Assembly: GCF_011751865.2 (NCBI RefSeq)
Contig: NZ_CP061770.1
Coordinates: forward strand, 2,666,001-2,730,000
Length of the DNA stretch: 64,000 bases
DNA from: Salinibacterium sp. ZJ70
GTDB taxonomy: Bacteria; Actinomycetota; Actinomycetes; Actinomycetales; Microbacteriaceae
Reading direction: 5' to 3'
The first letter of the stretch is position 1; each line of letters starts with the position of its first letter. The notes beneath the pieces were generated by a model. That model worked only from the letters and a program-made list of their open reading frames with translations, did no database searches and was not told where the DNA came from. Below, piece by piece: positions 42,255 to 50,692 of the stretch. The position numbers and the translations under genes were made by a program.

Positions 42255-42920
42255 CTAGAACCTGGCCGAGAAACCGCCATCGGCCTGAAGCAGCTGCCCG
42301 CTCACCCACCGGCCCTCCGGCGAGACGAGGAACGCCACGAGCGCCGCGATGTCGGCGGGGGTCCCGAGCCGACCGAGCGGATGCATCGGGGTGAGACTCT
42401 CGCGCACCGCGTCGTCCATCCAGCCCGTGTCGATGGGCCCCGGGTTGAGCACGTTCGCCGAGATCCCCCGCGGGCCGAGCTCGCGCGCGGCCGAGATGAC
42501 GATGCGGTCGAGGGCGCCCTTCGACGCACCGTACGGCAGGTTGCCGGTCGTGTGGTCGCTCGTGAGCGCGACGACCGCTCCCCCGCTCTCGGGCGCCTGC
42601 CGCACGAACGCGGCGATGAGCAGCAGCGCCGCCCGGGCGTTCACCGCGACGTGCAGGTCGAAGCTCTCGGCGGTGGTATCGAGGATCCCCGTCGTGATGT
42701 CGTGCGCGTGGCTCAGGATGAGCGCATCGATCGGGCCGTGCAGCGCCGCCGCCTCGCGGACGAGCCGCTCGGGCTCATCCGGCCGGGACAGGTCGCACGG
42801 GATGTCACCCTCATGCAGGTCGGACGTGACGACGATCCAGCCGTCCGCGCGCAGACGCGGCACGATCCCGGCGGCGATGCTGTTCGCGCGGGCGGCTCCG
42901 GTGACGAGGGCGATGGGCAT
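42255..42920 (-). CDS. Short-chain dehydrogenase/reductase
   Basis: 221-residue SDR. The N-terminal nucleotide motif is ALVTGAARANSIAAG, the catalytic Tyr-Lys pair is in YGASKGALDR, and LNPGPIDTGWM follows it. The active-site Ser lies in VVALTSDHTTG. Slightly short but complete. Downstream of the iron-box operon with a 20-bp gap to the ATPase stop, so possibly co-expressed with it. Substrate unknown. Confidence 0.85.
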   Translation of the reverse strand: MPIALVTGAARANSIAAGIVPRLRADGWIVVTSDLHEGDIPCDLSRPDEPERLVREAAALHGPIDALILSHAHDITTGILDTTAESFDLHVAVNARAALLLIAAFVRQAPESGGAVVALTSDHTTGNLPYGASKGALDRIVISAARELGPRGISANVLNPGPIDTGWMDDAVRESLTPMHPLGRLGTPADIAALVAFLVSPEGRWVSGQLLQADGGFSARF

Positions 42921-42940
42921 CCACCCAGGCTAACGATCCC

Positions 42941-43705
42941 TCAGCTGCGGCGGGGGATGACGAGCGGACGGCCGCCGCGCATGATCACCTCGACCTCGAC
43001 CCCGTAGACCTCCGAGACGAGCTCCTCGGTGAGAACCTCGACGGGCGTCCCGACAGCCCGCAGGCGGCCGTTCTGCAGCAGGGCGATGCGGTCGGCGTAG
43101 GCGCCCGCGAGTGAGAGGTCGTGCAGCACGACGATCACCGTGCGACCGTATGAGGCGAGATCGCGCGCGATGCGCAGCACGTCCTCCTGGTGGCGCAGGT
43201 CGAGGGCCGCGGTGGGCTCGTCCAGCAGCACCACATCGGTGTCCTGCGCGAGCACGCGCGCGAGCGAGACGCGAGCGCGCTCACCGCCGGAGAGCTGCGT
43301 GAAGCGTCGGCCGAGCAGGTGCGTCACGTCGGTGCGCTCGAGCGCATCGGCGATCACCGCGGTGTCCTCTTGGCGGTTCGCGGTGCGGTTCCAAGGGCTG
43401 CGACCCATCTCCACCACCTGGCCGACGAGGAACGGGAAGCTCACGGCGTTGTCCTGGGTGAGCACCGCGCGCATCCGGGCGAGTTCGAGCGAGTCGACAT
43501 CGCGGATGGGGCGATCCCCGATGAGCACGCGTCCGGCGCTCGGCGCGCGCTCCCCCGAGAGGATGCCCAGCAGGGTCGACTTGCCGGCGCCGTTCGGCCC
43601 GACGAGCGCGAGCACGGCACCCGCCTCGATGTCGAGGTCGACATCGTCGACGACCCGGCGCCCGCCGAGCTCGACGGTGACGCCCTCGGCCCGCAGCGCG
43701 ATCAT
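42941..43705 (-). CDS. Heme/siderophore ABC transporter ATPase (HmuV/FecE type)
   Basis: 254-residue ATP-binding subunit. Walker A GPNGAGKSTLLG, Q-loop LTQDNAVSFPF, signature LSGGERARVSLARVLAQ, Walker B VVLLDEPTAALD and the H-loop VVLHDLSLA are intact. Partnered with a FecCD-type permease that overlaps by ATGA. HmuV/FhuC/BtuD cannot be told apart from sequence alone; the iron box upstream of the operon favours iron or heme. Confidence 0.9.
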   Translation of the reverse strand: MIALRAEGVTVELGGRRVVDDVDLDIEAGAVLALVGPNGAGKSTLLGILSGERAPSAGRVLIGDRPIRDVDSLELARMRAVLTQDNAVSFPFLVGQVVEMGRSPWNRTANRQEDTAVIADALERTDVTHLLGRRFTQLSGGERARVSLARVLAQDTDVVLLDEPTAALDLRHQEDVLRIARDLASYGRTVIVVLHDLSLAGAYADRIALLQNGRLRAVGTPVEVLTEELVSEVYGVEVEVIMRGGRPLVIPRRS

Positions 43706-44751
43706 GCCCAGCCTCCCGAGGCCTTGCGCTGGCGCCACAGCAGCGCGAAGAAGAACGGGCCTCCGACGAGCGAGGTGAGCAGGCCGATCGGCAGCTCCGC
43801 GGCGGGCACGATCGTGCGTGCCAGCAGGTCGGCGAGCACCATGAGCAGCGCGCCGCCGAAGGCGCTCGCGAGGATGAGCGCACGGTGCGACGGGCCGAGG
43901 AGCATGCGCACGAGGTGCGGGATGACGAGACCCACGAACGAGATGATGCCGACGAACGCGACGCCGATGCCGGTGAGCAGCGCCACGAGCACGACGGACC
44001 AGAGGCGCAGGCTCTCGACGTCGATGCCGAGGTGACGGGCGTTCCGCTCGCCGAGCGACAGGATGTCGTACTGGCGCGAGAGGAACAGCGCGATCACCGT
44101 GCCGAGCACCGCGATGACCACGACGATGACGGTCTCGTGCCACATCGAGCCCGAGAGGGTTCCGAGCTGCCAGAACACGATCTGCTCGCGGCTCGCGGAT
44201 CCCGCGACGAACAGCAGGAAGGCGAGCCCTGCGCCGCCGAAGGCGTTCACGGCGATGCCGGTGAGCAGCAAGGTGACGACCTCGGTGCGGCCGTTGGCGC
44301 GCGAGACCCCGTAGACGAGGAGCGTGGCCCCGAGACCGCCCGCGAAGGCGAGGATCGCGATGCCCCAGTCGCCGTATGCGGTGAGGCCGAGCACGATCGC
44401 GAGCGCAGCGCCGAGCGCGGCACCCGAGGAGACGCCGACGACGCCCGGCTCCGCGAGCGGGTTGCCGAAGACCGCCTGCATGACCGCACCGGCCACGGCG
44501 AGCGCGGCACCCACCGCCATGGCCATGACGATGCGCGGGAAGCGGATGACCCAGAGCGCGGCCTCGGCGGTCGGATCGGTCGGCGCCCAGGCGTTGTCGA
44601 TGCCGATGGCGCGCAGGAGCGACCCGAGAACCTCGGTGATGCTCACCGAGAACTGGCCGACGACCGCTGACACGAGGATGGAGACGACGAGCAGCACGGC
44701 GATGCTGATGCCGACGATGGTGCGTCGCCGACCGAGATGGGCGGTGTTCAC
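43702..44751 (-). CDS. FecCD-family ABC transporter permease (iron/heme)
   Basis: 349-residue permease with about ten hydrophobic segments. FecCD signatures: MAVGAALAVAGAVMQAVFGNPLAEPGVVGVSSGA near residue 70, and GFVGLVIPHLVRMLLG-type segment (IISFVGLVIPHLVRMLLGP) near 260. GTG 44751 overlaps the lipoate-ligase stop codon (GTGA); an ATG 18 bp earlier would overlap that gene by 22 bp. No binding-protein gene is present here. Confidence 0.9.
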   Translation of the reverse strand: MNTAHLGRRRTIVGISIAVLLVVSILVSAVVGQFSVSITEVLGSLLRAIGIDNAWAPTDPTAEAALWVIRFPRIVMAMAVGAALAVAGAVMQAVFGNPLAEPGVVGVSSGAALGAALAIVLGLTAYGDWGIAILAFAGGLGATLLVYGVSRANGRTEVVTLLLTGIAVNAFGGAGLAFLLFVAGSASREQIVFWQLGTLSGSMWHETVIVVVIAVLGTVIALFLSRQYDILSLGERNARHLGIDVESLRLWSVVLVALLTGIGVAFVGIISFVGLVIPHLVRMLLGPSHRALILASAFGGALLMVLADLLARTIVPAAELPIGLLTSLVGGPFFFALLWRQRKASGGWA

Positions 44752-45797
44752 GGGACTCGGTTCACCCATTCCTCGGTGCCGAACTTCTCTGCCACGAGCG
44801 CCTCGGCCTTGGCGTATTCGTCGGCGGTGATGTCGCCCGGCGTGAGGCCGTGCAGTGTGCGGAAGGTGTCGACCATCCGGGTGATGATCTCCTCGCGCGG
44901 CAGACCCGTCTGGCTGCGCAGCGGATCGACGCGCTTCTCGGCCGACTTGGTGCCCTTGTCGCTGAGCTTCTCGCGCCCGATGCGCAGCACTTCGACCATC
45001 TTGGCGGCGTCGATGTCGTACGACATGGTGACGTGGTGCAGCACCGCTCCGTCGGCGAGCCGCTTCTGCGCGGCGCCGCCGATCTTGCCGGTGGGGCTCG
45101 CGATGTCGTTGAGGCCCTGGTAGGTGGCGTCGATGCCGAGGCTGCGCAGCGCCTGCAGCACCCAGTCGTCGAGGTAGGCGTAGCTCTCGGCGAACGTCAT
45201 GCCGGTGACGAGGTCGGCGGGCACGTACAGCGAGTACGTGATGATCGATCCGGCTTCCATGAACATCGCGCCGCCGCCCGAGATGCGCCGCACCACGGGG
45301 ATGCCGTAGCGCTCGGCGTTCTCGGCGTCGACCTCGTTCTTCACCGACTGGAAGCTGCCGATGACGACGGCGGGCTCGTTCCACTCCCAGATGCGCAGGG
45401 TGGGCTTACGGCGACCGGCGGCGACCTCCTCGGCCAGCACCTGGTCGAGTGCGAGGTGCATGACGGGGGCCAGGGGCCCCGGGTGCACGAGCTCCCACTC
45501 GTAGTCGTCCCAGTCGGTGGCGCGGCCGACGGCGCGTCGCACGACGGTGGCGATCGCATCCGCCGAGAACCCGAACAGCACAGCATCCGCGGGAAGCGCC
45601 GCGGTGACGGCAGCGGCGATCGTGCGGCCGTCAGCGGAGGCGGGGAGGCCGGTGAGGGCCTGATCGATCAGCGGGAGGGCGTCATCCGGTTCGAGGAAGA
45701 AGTCGCCGGAGAGGCGCACGTCGGCGAGACGGTCGTCGACGATCTCGAGGTCGACGACCACGAGCTTGCCCCCCGGGACCTTGTACTCGCCATGCAC
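44748..45797 (-). CDS. Lipoate-protein ligase family protein with permuted accessory domain
   Basis: 349-residue ligase expected to attach lipoate (or octanoate) to E2 or GcvH domains. The small accessory domain normally at the C-terminus of E. coli LplA lies at the N-terminus here (EYKVPGGKLVVVDLEI to about residue 90). The catalytic domain follows: RISGGGAMFMEAGSITYSL-type segment (RRISGGGAMFMEAGSIITYS) and the lysine in SPTGKIGGAAQKRL. The start ATG is 23 bp from an iron box. It is the first gene of an operon with the iron/heme transporter; the two are coupled by GTGA overlap. Confidence 0.85.
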   Translation of the reverse strand: MHGEYKVPGGKLVVVDLEIVDDRLADVRLSGDFFLEPDDALPLIDQALTGLPASADGRTIAAAVTAALPADAVLFGFSADAIATVVRRAVGRATDWDDYEWELVHPGPLAPVMHLALDQVLAEEVAAGRRKPTLRIWEWNEPAVVIGSFQSVKNEVDAENAERYGIPVVRRISGGGAMFMEAGSIITYSLYVPADLVTGMTFAESYAYLDDWVLQALRSLGIDATYQGLNDIASPTGKIGGAAQKRLADGAVLHHVTMSYDIDAAKMVEVLRIGREKLSDKGTKSAEKRVDPLRSQTGLPREEIITRMVDTFRTLHGLTPGDITADEYAKAEALVAEKFGTEEWVNRVP

Positions 45798-45819
45798 CGT
45801 CCCAGCCTAGTGGAGCGAC

Positions 45820-45838
45820 TTAGGCAAGCCTTACCGAA
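45820..45838. promoter_or_regulatory. IdeR/DtxR-type iron box upstream of lipoate-ligase operon
   Basis: TTAGGCAAGCCTTACCGAA agrees with the 19-bp IdeR/DtxR consensus (TWAGGTWAGSCTWACCTWA) at 17 of 19 positions. It lies 23 bp before the operon's first ATG, in the expected place for iron repression. Confidence 0.85.
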
Positions 45839-45853
45839 AGCTGGGGGCGGATC

Positions 45854-46717
45854 TCAGCTGCCGCCGAAGTGCGCGTCGAGCCACGCGATGATGTCGGCGC
45901 GCACCTCCGCCTGATTGGTCTCGTTGAGCATCTCGTGGCGGCCGCCGGGGTAGATCGTGAGCGTCACATCCGTGAGCCCGCCGCGTTCGCGGTACGCCTT
46001 CGCGAGCAGCTCGACCGACTTGCGGCCGCCGAGCGAATCGTCATCGCCGACCATGATGAGCATCGGGATGTCGGCGTCGAGGCGCCGGGGCGTTCCGAGC
46101 AGCCGCAGCGAGTCGACGATGCCGAACAGCTCCATGACGCGCGCATCGAAGGTGAGCGGGTCGGCGACGAACGCCGCGGCGACCGCGGGGTCACGACTCA
46201 GCCACTCGGCTCCCGTCGTTCCGAGGTGCTTGTGCTGGGCGTTGAGGTCGCCGCCGCGCATGTGCAGCAGCGTGCGGTAGGCGGTCGCCGAGAGCACGAC
46301 GCCGTCGTACGCCGACGCGTGCACGCCGACCATCTTCTGCGCGAAGATCGAGCCAAGGCTGTGCCCGAACAGCACGAGCGGCAGCCCCGCCTCGGCCTGA
46401 CGGATGATGTCGGTCAGCTGCTCGACGGCCGCGATCGCGCCGCGCACCCCCCGCGGGCCGAGCGTGCCGAGCTTCGAGACGTCGCCGCCGTGCTGCTCCA
46501 TCCCCGTGGCCCCATGGCCGCGGTGATCGTTGGCGTAGACGGTGTAGCCGGCGGAGGCGAGCGTGCTCGCGAAGAGCTCGTAGCGCATCGCGTACTCCCC
46601 CACACCGTGCAGCAGCTGCACGACCGCGCGCGGCGATGACGCCTTCCACACGTAGTAGTGGATGGTGACGCCGTCGGCATCGACGAAGGTGTGGGTTGTG
46701 CGGGTGGTGTCGCTCAT
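45854..46717 (-). CDS. Alpha/beta hydrolase, monoacylglycerol-lipase type
   Basis: 287-residue lysophospholipase/monoacylglycerol-lipase-like hydrolase. HGVGEYAMRYELFASTLA near residue 38 and the DHRGHGATG segment are group-specific. Nucleophile elbow LVLFGHSLGSIFAQ, acid in IMVGDDDSLGG, and His in YPGGRHEMLNE. No signal peptide. It lies between the iron-box operon (same strand, 56 bp downstream) and the divergent MFS gene. Probable role: glyceride or lysolipid breakdown. Confidence 0.85.
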   Translation of the reverse strand: MSDTTRTTHTFVDADGVTIHYYVWKASSPRAVVQLLHGVGEYAMRYELFASTLASAGYTVYANDHRGHGATGMEQHGGDVSKLGTLGPRGVRGAIAAVEQLTDIIRQAEAGLPLVLFGHSLGSIFAQKMVGVHASAYDGVVLSATAYRTLLHMRGGDLNAQHKHLGTTGAEWLSRDPAVAAAFVADPLTFDARVMELFGIVDSLRLLGTPRRLDADIPMLIMVGDDDSLGGRKSVELLAKAYRERGGLTDVTLTIYPGGRHEMLNETNQAEVRADIIAWLDAHFGGS

Positions 46718-46794
46718 GGAGCCTCCTTGCCGCGAGCGTAGTGGGTGGGCGAGTCTCTCAGCGGGATCCCTGCCGTCCGGGAGATGATGGAACG

Positions 46795-48114
46795 ATGAGT
46801 TCCACGTTCCGGTCGTTCGCGAGCCGGAACTACCGCATCTGGTTCGCGGGCGCGCTCGTCTCCAACGTCGGCACCTGGATGCAGCGCATCGCTCAGGACT
46901 GGCTGGTGCTCGCCGAGCTCACCGACAACGACGCCACGGCCGTCGGCGTCGTGATGGCCCTGCAGTTCGGCCCGCAGCTGCTGCTGCTGCCGCTCACCGG
47001 CTGGGTCGCCGACCGCTTCGACCGCCGCGCGGTGCTCGCGGTCACCCAGACGGCGAGCCTGCTCCTCGGGCTCGGCCTCGGTCTGCTGGTGCTGTTCGGG
47101 GTTGCGGAGCTGTGGATGGTGTTCGCCTTCGCGCTCGGGCTCGGCATCTCGGCGTCGTTCGACGCCCCGGTGCGCCAGGCGTTCGTCGGCGAGCTCGTGC
47201 CCGACCGCCTGCTCGCGAACGCGGTCGCCCTCAACTCGGCGTCGTTCAACGTCGCCCGCCTGATCGGCCCGGCCGTCGCGGGTGTGCTCGTCGCCGCCAT
47301 CGGGTCCGGCTGGGTGTTCGTGATCAACGCCGTGAGCTTCATCCCGGTGCTCATCTCGATCTGGGCGCTGCGGCCCGCCGAGTTCACGACCTACACGAAG
47401 AAGGCGCAGGGCCCCGGCCAGCTGCGCGCGGGCTTCACCTATGTGAAGCGGCGACCGGATGTTCTGCTCGTCTTCGCGATGATCTTCCTGGTCGGCACGT
47501 TCGGCTTCAACTTCGCGATCTTCACCTCGACGATGGCGGCGGTCGAGTTCGGTGAAGGGCCCGAGGAGTTCGGGGTGCTCTCATCGGTGCTCGCGATCGG
47601 ATCCGTGACGGGAGCCCTGCTCGCCGCGCGCCGCGAGCGTCCGCGCCTGCGCACCGTCACCCTCGCCGCCGCCGGCTTCGGCATCTCCACGGTCGCCGCG
47701 GCGCTCGCGCCCAGCCTGCTGACCTTCGCGTTCGTCCTGATCTTCGTGGGCTTCTCGAGCATCCAGATGATGAACACCGCGAACGCCTACGTGCAGACCA
47801 CGACCGCCCCCTCGATGCGCGGCCGCGTGATGGCTCTGTATCTGGCGATCTTCGTCGGCGGCACCCCTGTCGGCGCACCCCTCGTGGGCGCCGTGGCAGA
47901 TGCGTGGGGCCCGCGCTGGGCGCTCGGGGTCGCCGCGCTCTCGGGGCTGCTCGCGGCGGCGATCGCGGCGATCTTCTTCCTGCGCACCCGCGAGATCCGT
48001 CTGCGCTGGGATCGCACCCGCCGCTGGCCGATCACCGCCGTCTCCGCCGTCGACGTCGATCGCGACACGGCGACCCAGGAGATCGCGATCGTCGAGGCCG
48101 AGACGCAGCGCTGA
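46795..48114 (+). CDS. MFS transporter, EntS-like exporter family
   Basis: 439-residue, 12-helix transporter of the MFS_3/EntS type. N-terminal SRNYRIWFAGALVSNVGTWMQRIAQDWLVL is diagnostic, and the motif A-like loop GWVADRFDRRAVL follows TM2. A long charged C-terminal tail (from about 405) is cytoplasmic. Family members export siderophores or drugs. Its position near an iron-uptake operon is suggestive but no direct link is visible. Followed 26 bp later by an SGNH hydrolase gene. Confidence 0.85.
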   Translation: MSSTFRSFASRNYRIWFAGALVSNVGTWMQRIAQDWLVLAELTDNDATAVGVVMALQFGPQLLLLPLTGWVADRFDRRAVLAVTQTASLLLGLGLGLLVLFGVAELWMVFAFALGLGISASFDAPVRQAFVGELVPDRLLANAVALNSASFNVARLIGPAVAGVLVAAIGSGWVFVINAVSFIPVLISIWALRPAEFTTYTKKAQGPGQLRAGFTYVKRRPDVLLVFAMIFLVGTFGFNFAIFTSTMAAVEFGEGPEEFGVLSSVLAIGSVTGALLAARRERPRLRTVTLAAAGFGISTVAAALAPSLLTFAFVLIFVGFSSIQMMNTANAYVQTTTAPSMRGRVMALYLAIFVGGTPVGAPLVGAVADAWGPRWALGVAALSGLLAAAIAAIFFLRTREIRLRWDRTRRWPITAVSAVDVDRDTATQEIAIVEAETQR

Positions 48115-48140
48115 CGAACGCCGAGCGGCAGAATGGCGGC

Positions 48141-49265
48141 ATGAGGCTGCCGCGGTCGGCGTTCGAGGGCGTCGTGGATGTCGTCGAGACTCCCGACGGT
48201 GGTGTGCGCCCGCTGCGCCTGACCGCGGATCAGCTGCCGCTCGCCCCCGAGCCGCTCGCCCTCATCGGCACGTTCACCTCGGGTGTGCGGCTGCGGCTGC
48301 TCACCGCGGCGTCGCGGATCGAGCTCGCTGTCGACGTCGAGCGGCTCGTGATGGCGCATCTCGGCGCGCCCGCGAATGAGGCCGAGTTCCTCGCCGAGAT
48401 CGACGGGAGAGTCGCGGCGCGTGCGCGCCCTGCTCGAACGTCGCTCGTCCGAGAGCGGCATGGCGGGCCGTGGGACGTCGAGCACGCACCGACGGAGACG
48501 ATCGTGCTCGAGGTCCCGAATTCGGGCCGCGAGCGCGAGGTCACGATCTGGTTCCCGACCGATGCCGGGGTCACAGTGCGCGACGTGCGCGCTGACGCGA
48601 CGATCGCACCGGCAGGGCCGGCTCCCGGCAGGCATTGGGTGCACCACGGCAGTTCGATCAGCCAGGGAGGTGACGCGGCCGACGCCCGTCGCACCTGGCC
48701 CGCGCAGGTCGGTCGCACCCTCGGCATTCGGTGGACGAATCTGGGGTTCGGCGGCAACGCCCAGCTGGATCCGATGACAGCGCACTCGATCGCCTCGACG
48801 GACGCCGACGTCATCACGCTCGAGCTCGGCATCAATGTCGTCGGTGCGGATGCCATGCGCCAGCGCGCCTTCGGCTCGGCGGCCCACGCATTCCTCGACC
48901 TCATCCGGGACCGCCATCCAGAGACTCCCATCGTGGTGATGGGCGCCTTCGCCTGCCCGGTGGTGGAATCTGCTCAGGGCCCGATCCGCGCAGGAGCCGA
49001 CGGGCGGGCGGTGGGTCGCGGCTCCGCGGAGGACACCGGACTGACGCTCGAGCGTTCGCGCGACATCCTCGCGGACGTGGTGGCACGTCGCGCGGATCCT
49101 CACCTGCACGTCATCGACGGACGCGACCTGCTCGGCCCCGCGGATGTGCATCACCTCCACGATGGGCTCCACCCCGATCAGGGCGGACTCGACCTCATCG
49201 CGTCCCGCTTCGTGGTCGCGGTGCGCGATCCATCGTCGCCGCTCGCGCGCGCGTTCGACAGCTAG
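48141..49265 (+). CDS. Two-domain SGNH hydrolase (carbohydrate-esterase-like)
   Basis: 374-residue protein. N-terminal beta-sandwich of about 165 residues (RLRLLTAASRIELAVDVERL onward) is followed by an SGNH domain. The nucleophile motif reads HHGSSISQGGDA rather than GDS. The block II/III region is FGGNAQLDP and ELGINVVG, and the Asp-His pair is in HDGLHPDQGGLDL. This layout matches carbohydrate esterase 2-like or acetylxylan-esterase-like GDSL proteins. No signal peptide is visible. Overlaps the convergent aldehyde dehydrogenase gene by 4 bp. It may be co-transcribed with the MFS gene. Confidence 0.75.
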   Translation: MRLPRSAFEGVVDVVETPDGGVRPLRLTADQLPLAPEPLALIGTFTSGVRLRLLTAASRIELAVDVERLVMAHLGAPANEAEFLAEIDGRVAARARPARTSLVRERHGGPWDVEHAPTETIVLEVPNSGREREVTIWFPTDAGVTVRDVRADATIAPAGPAPGRHWVHHGSSISQGGDAADARRTWPAQVGRTLGIRWTNLGFGGNAQLDPMTAHSIASTDADVITLELGINVVGADAMRQRAFGSAAHAFLDLIRDRHPETPIVVMGAFACPVVESAQGPIRAGADGRAVGRGSAEDTGLTLERSRDILADVVARRADPHLHVIDGRDLLGPADVHHLHDGLHPDQGGLDLIASRFVVAVRDPSSPLARAFDS

Positions 49266-50692
49266 GGGTGCTCGGGCAGTTCGATCCTGCCGTCGACCCG
49301 CCGGGGAATGCCGAGCGGGTTCTCGTCGAGCAGCTCGGCGGGCAGCACACGGGCGGGCGCATCCTGGAATGCGATCGGACGCAGGAACCGCCGCACCGCC
49401 GTCGCGCCCACCGACGTGTGCTGAGTGTTCGTTGCGGGCCACGGTCCCCCGTGGTGCTGCGCCCACGACACGGCGACGCCCGTGGGCCATCCCGCGAACA
49501 GCACACGCCCCGCGAGACTCGAGAGGCGCGCCACGATCGCATCGAGGTCGTCGGTCTCCTCGGCATGCACGGTCGCGGTGAGACTGCCCCCGAGCGCATC
49601 GATCACCCGGTTGCGCTCCCTCTCGTCGGCACAGCTCACAAGCAGCGTGACGGGCCCGAACACCTCACCCAGCAGCACATCCGCGTTCGCCAGGAGAACG
49701 GACGCATCGGTCGCGAGCACCGTGGGCGCCGTCGGGGCGTCGCCACCCGCGAGGACCCGCACCCCCTCGACCGCGGTGGCGAGCGCACGCCCCTCGACGA
49801 ACCCCTCGGCGATCCGCGCAGTGAGCAGTGTGGGACGCGATCTCTCCACGTGGCCGGGGAGCGCCTCCGCCAGACGCGATTCCGCAGGCACCAGAACGAG
49901 CCCCGGTTTGGTGCAGAACTGGCCGGCGCCCAGCTGGAAGGATCCCGCGAGCCCCGCCGCGAGCTCCTCCCCGCGCGCGGCGTCCGCTGCCGGTGTCACG
50001 ATGACGGGGTTCAGGCTGCCGAGCTCCCCGAAGAATGGGATCGGCCGCGTGCGTGCGGTGCACCGATCCAGGATCGCGCGGCCCCCCGCCACCGAACCGG
50101 TGAACGCGACCGCCTCGATCTCCTCGGCATCGATGAGCGCGAGCCCGTTGTCGTGGCCGCTCACGAGCGCGAACGCACCCTCCGGGGCTGCGTGCGCGGT
50201 GAGGGCGGCGGTCACGATCTCTGCCGTGAGGCGCGACGTGGCCGGGTGGCCCGAGTGCGCCTTCACGATCACGGGGCAGCCCACGGCGAGCGCCGAAGCG
50301 GTGTCGCCTCCCGCGACGGAGAACGCGAACGGGAAGTTGGATGCGGCGAAGACCGCCACCGGGCCGATCGGGCGCAGCATGCGGCGCAGGTCAGGTCGAG
50401 GGGGTACATCGTCCGCGTCGGCGTGATCGATGGTCGCCTCGAGATACGAACCCTCGAGCACCACCGCTCCGAACTTGCGGAGCTGGGTCGTGGTGCGCGC
50501 CAGCTCCCCGCGCAGTCGCGGCTCCGCCAGAGCCGTCTCGCGCATCGCCTCCGCGACGAGATCGTCGGCTCGAGCATCGAGCGCATCGGCGATGGCCGAG
50601 AGCATCCGCGCACGTTCTCCCGCGCTCATCGCGGCGAGGAGCGGAGCGGCAGCTGCCGCTCGCGTCGCCAGGTGCTGCACGTCGTCGCTCAT
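49262..50692 (-). CDS. 2-oxoglutarate semialdehyde dehydrogenase-like aldehyde dehydrogenase
   Basis: 476-residue ALDH of the ketoglutarate-semialdehyde dehydrogenase group. Oxyanion Asn119 and the SNFPFAFSVAGGD loop, Lys144 in VIVKAHSGHP, general-base Glu223 in FGELGSLNP and nucleophile Cys260 in GQFCTKPG are all intact. The GGDTAS/KAHSGHP pattern is specific to this group rather than to NAD succinate-semialdehyde enzymes. Last gene of the long leftward operon; it overlaps the enolase-superfamily gene (ATGA). Expected product: 2-oxoglutarate from the KdgD-type reaction upstream. Confidence 0.87.
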   Translation of the reverse strand: MSDDVQHLATRAAAAAPLLAAMSAGERARMLSAIADALDARADDLVAEAMRETALAEPRLRGELARTTTQLRKFGAVVLEGSYLEATIDHADADDVPPRPDLRRMLRPIGPVAVFAASNFPFAFSVAGGDTASALAVGCPVIVKAHSGHPATSRLTAEIVTAALTAHAAPEGAFALVSGHDNGLALIDAEEIEAVAFTGSVAGGRAILDRCTARTRPIPFFGELGSLNPVIVTPAADAARGEELAAGLAGSFQLGAGQFCTKPGLVLVPAESRLAEALPGHVERSRPTLLTARIAEGFVEGRALATAVEGVRVLAGGDAPTAPTVLATDASVLLANADVLLGEVFGPVTLLVSCADERERNRVIDALGGSLTATVHAEETDDLDAIVARLSSLAGRVLFAGWPTGVAVSWAQHHGGPWPATNTQHTSVGATAVRRFLRPIAFQDAPARVLPAELLDENPLGIPRRVDGRIELPEHP

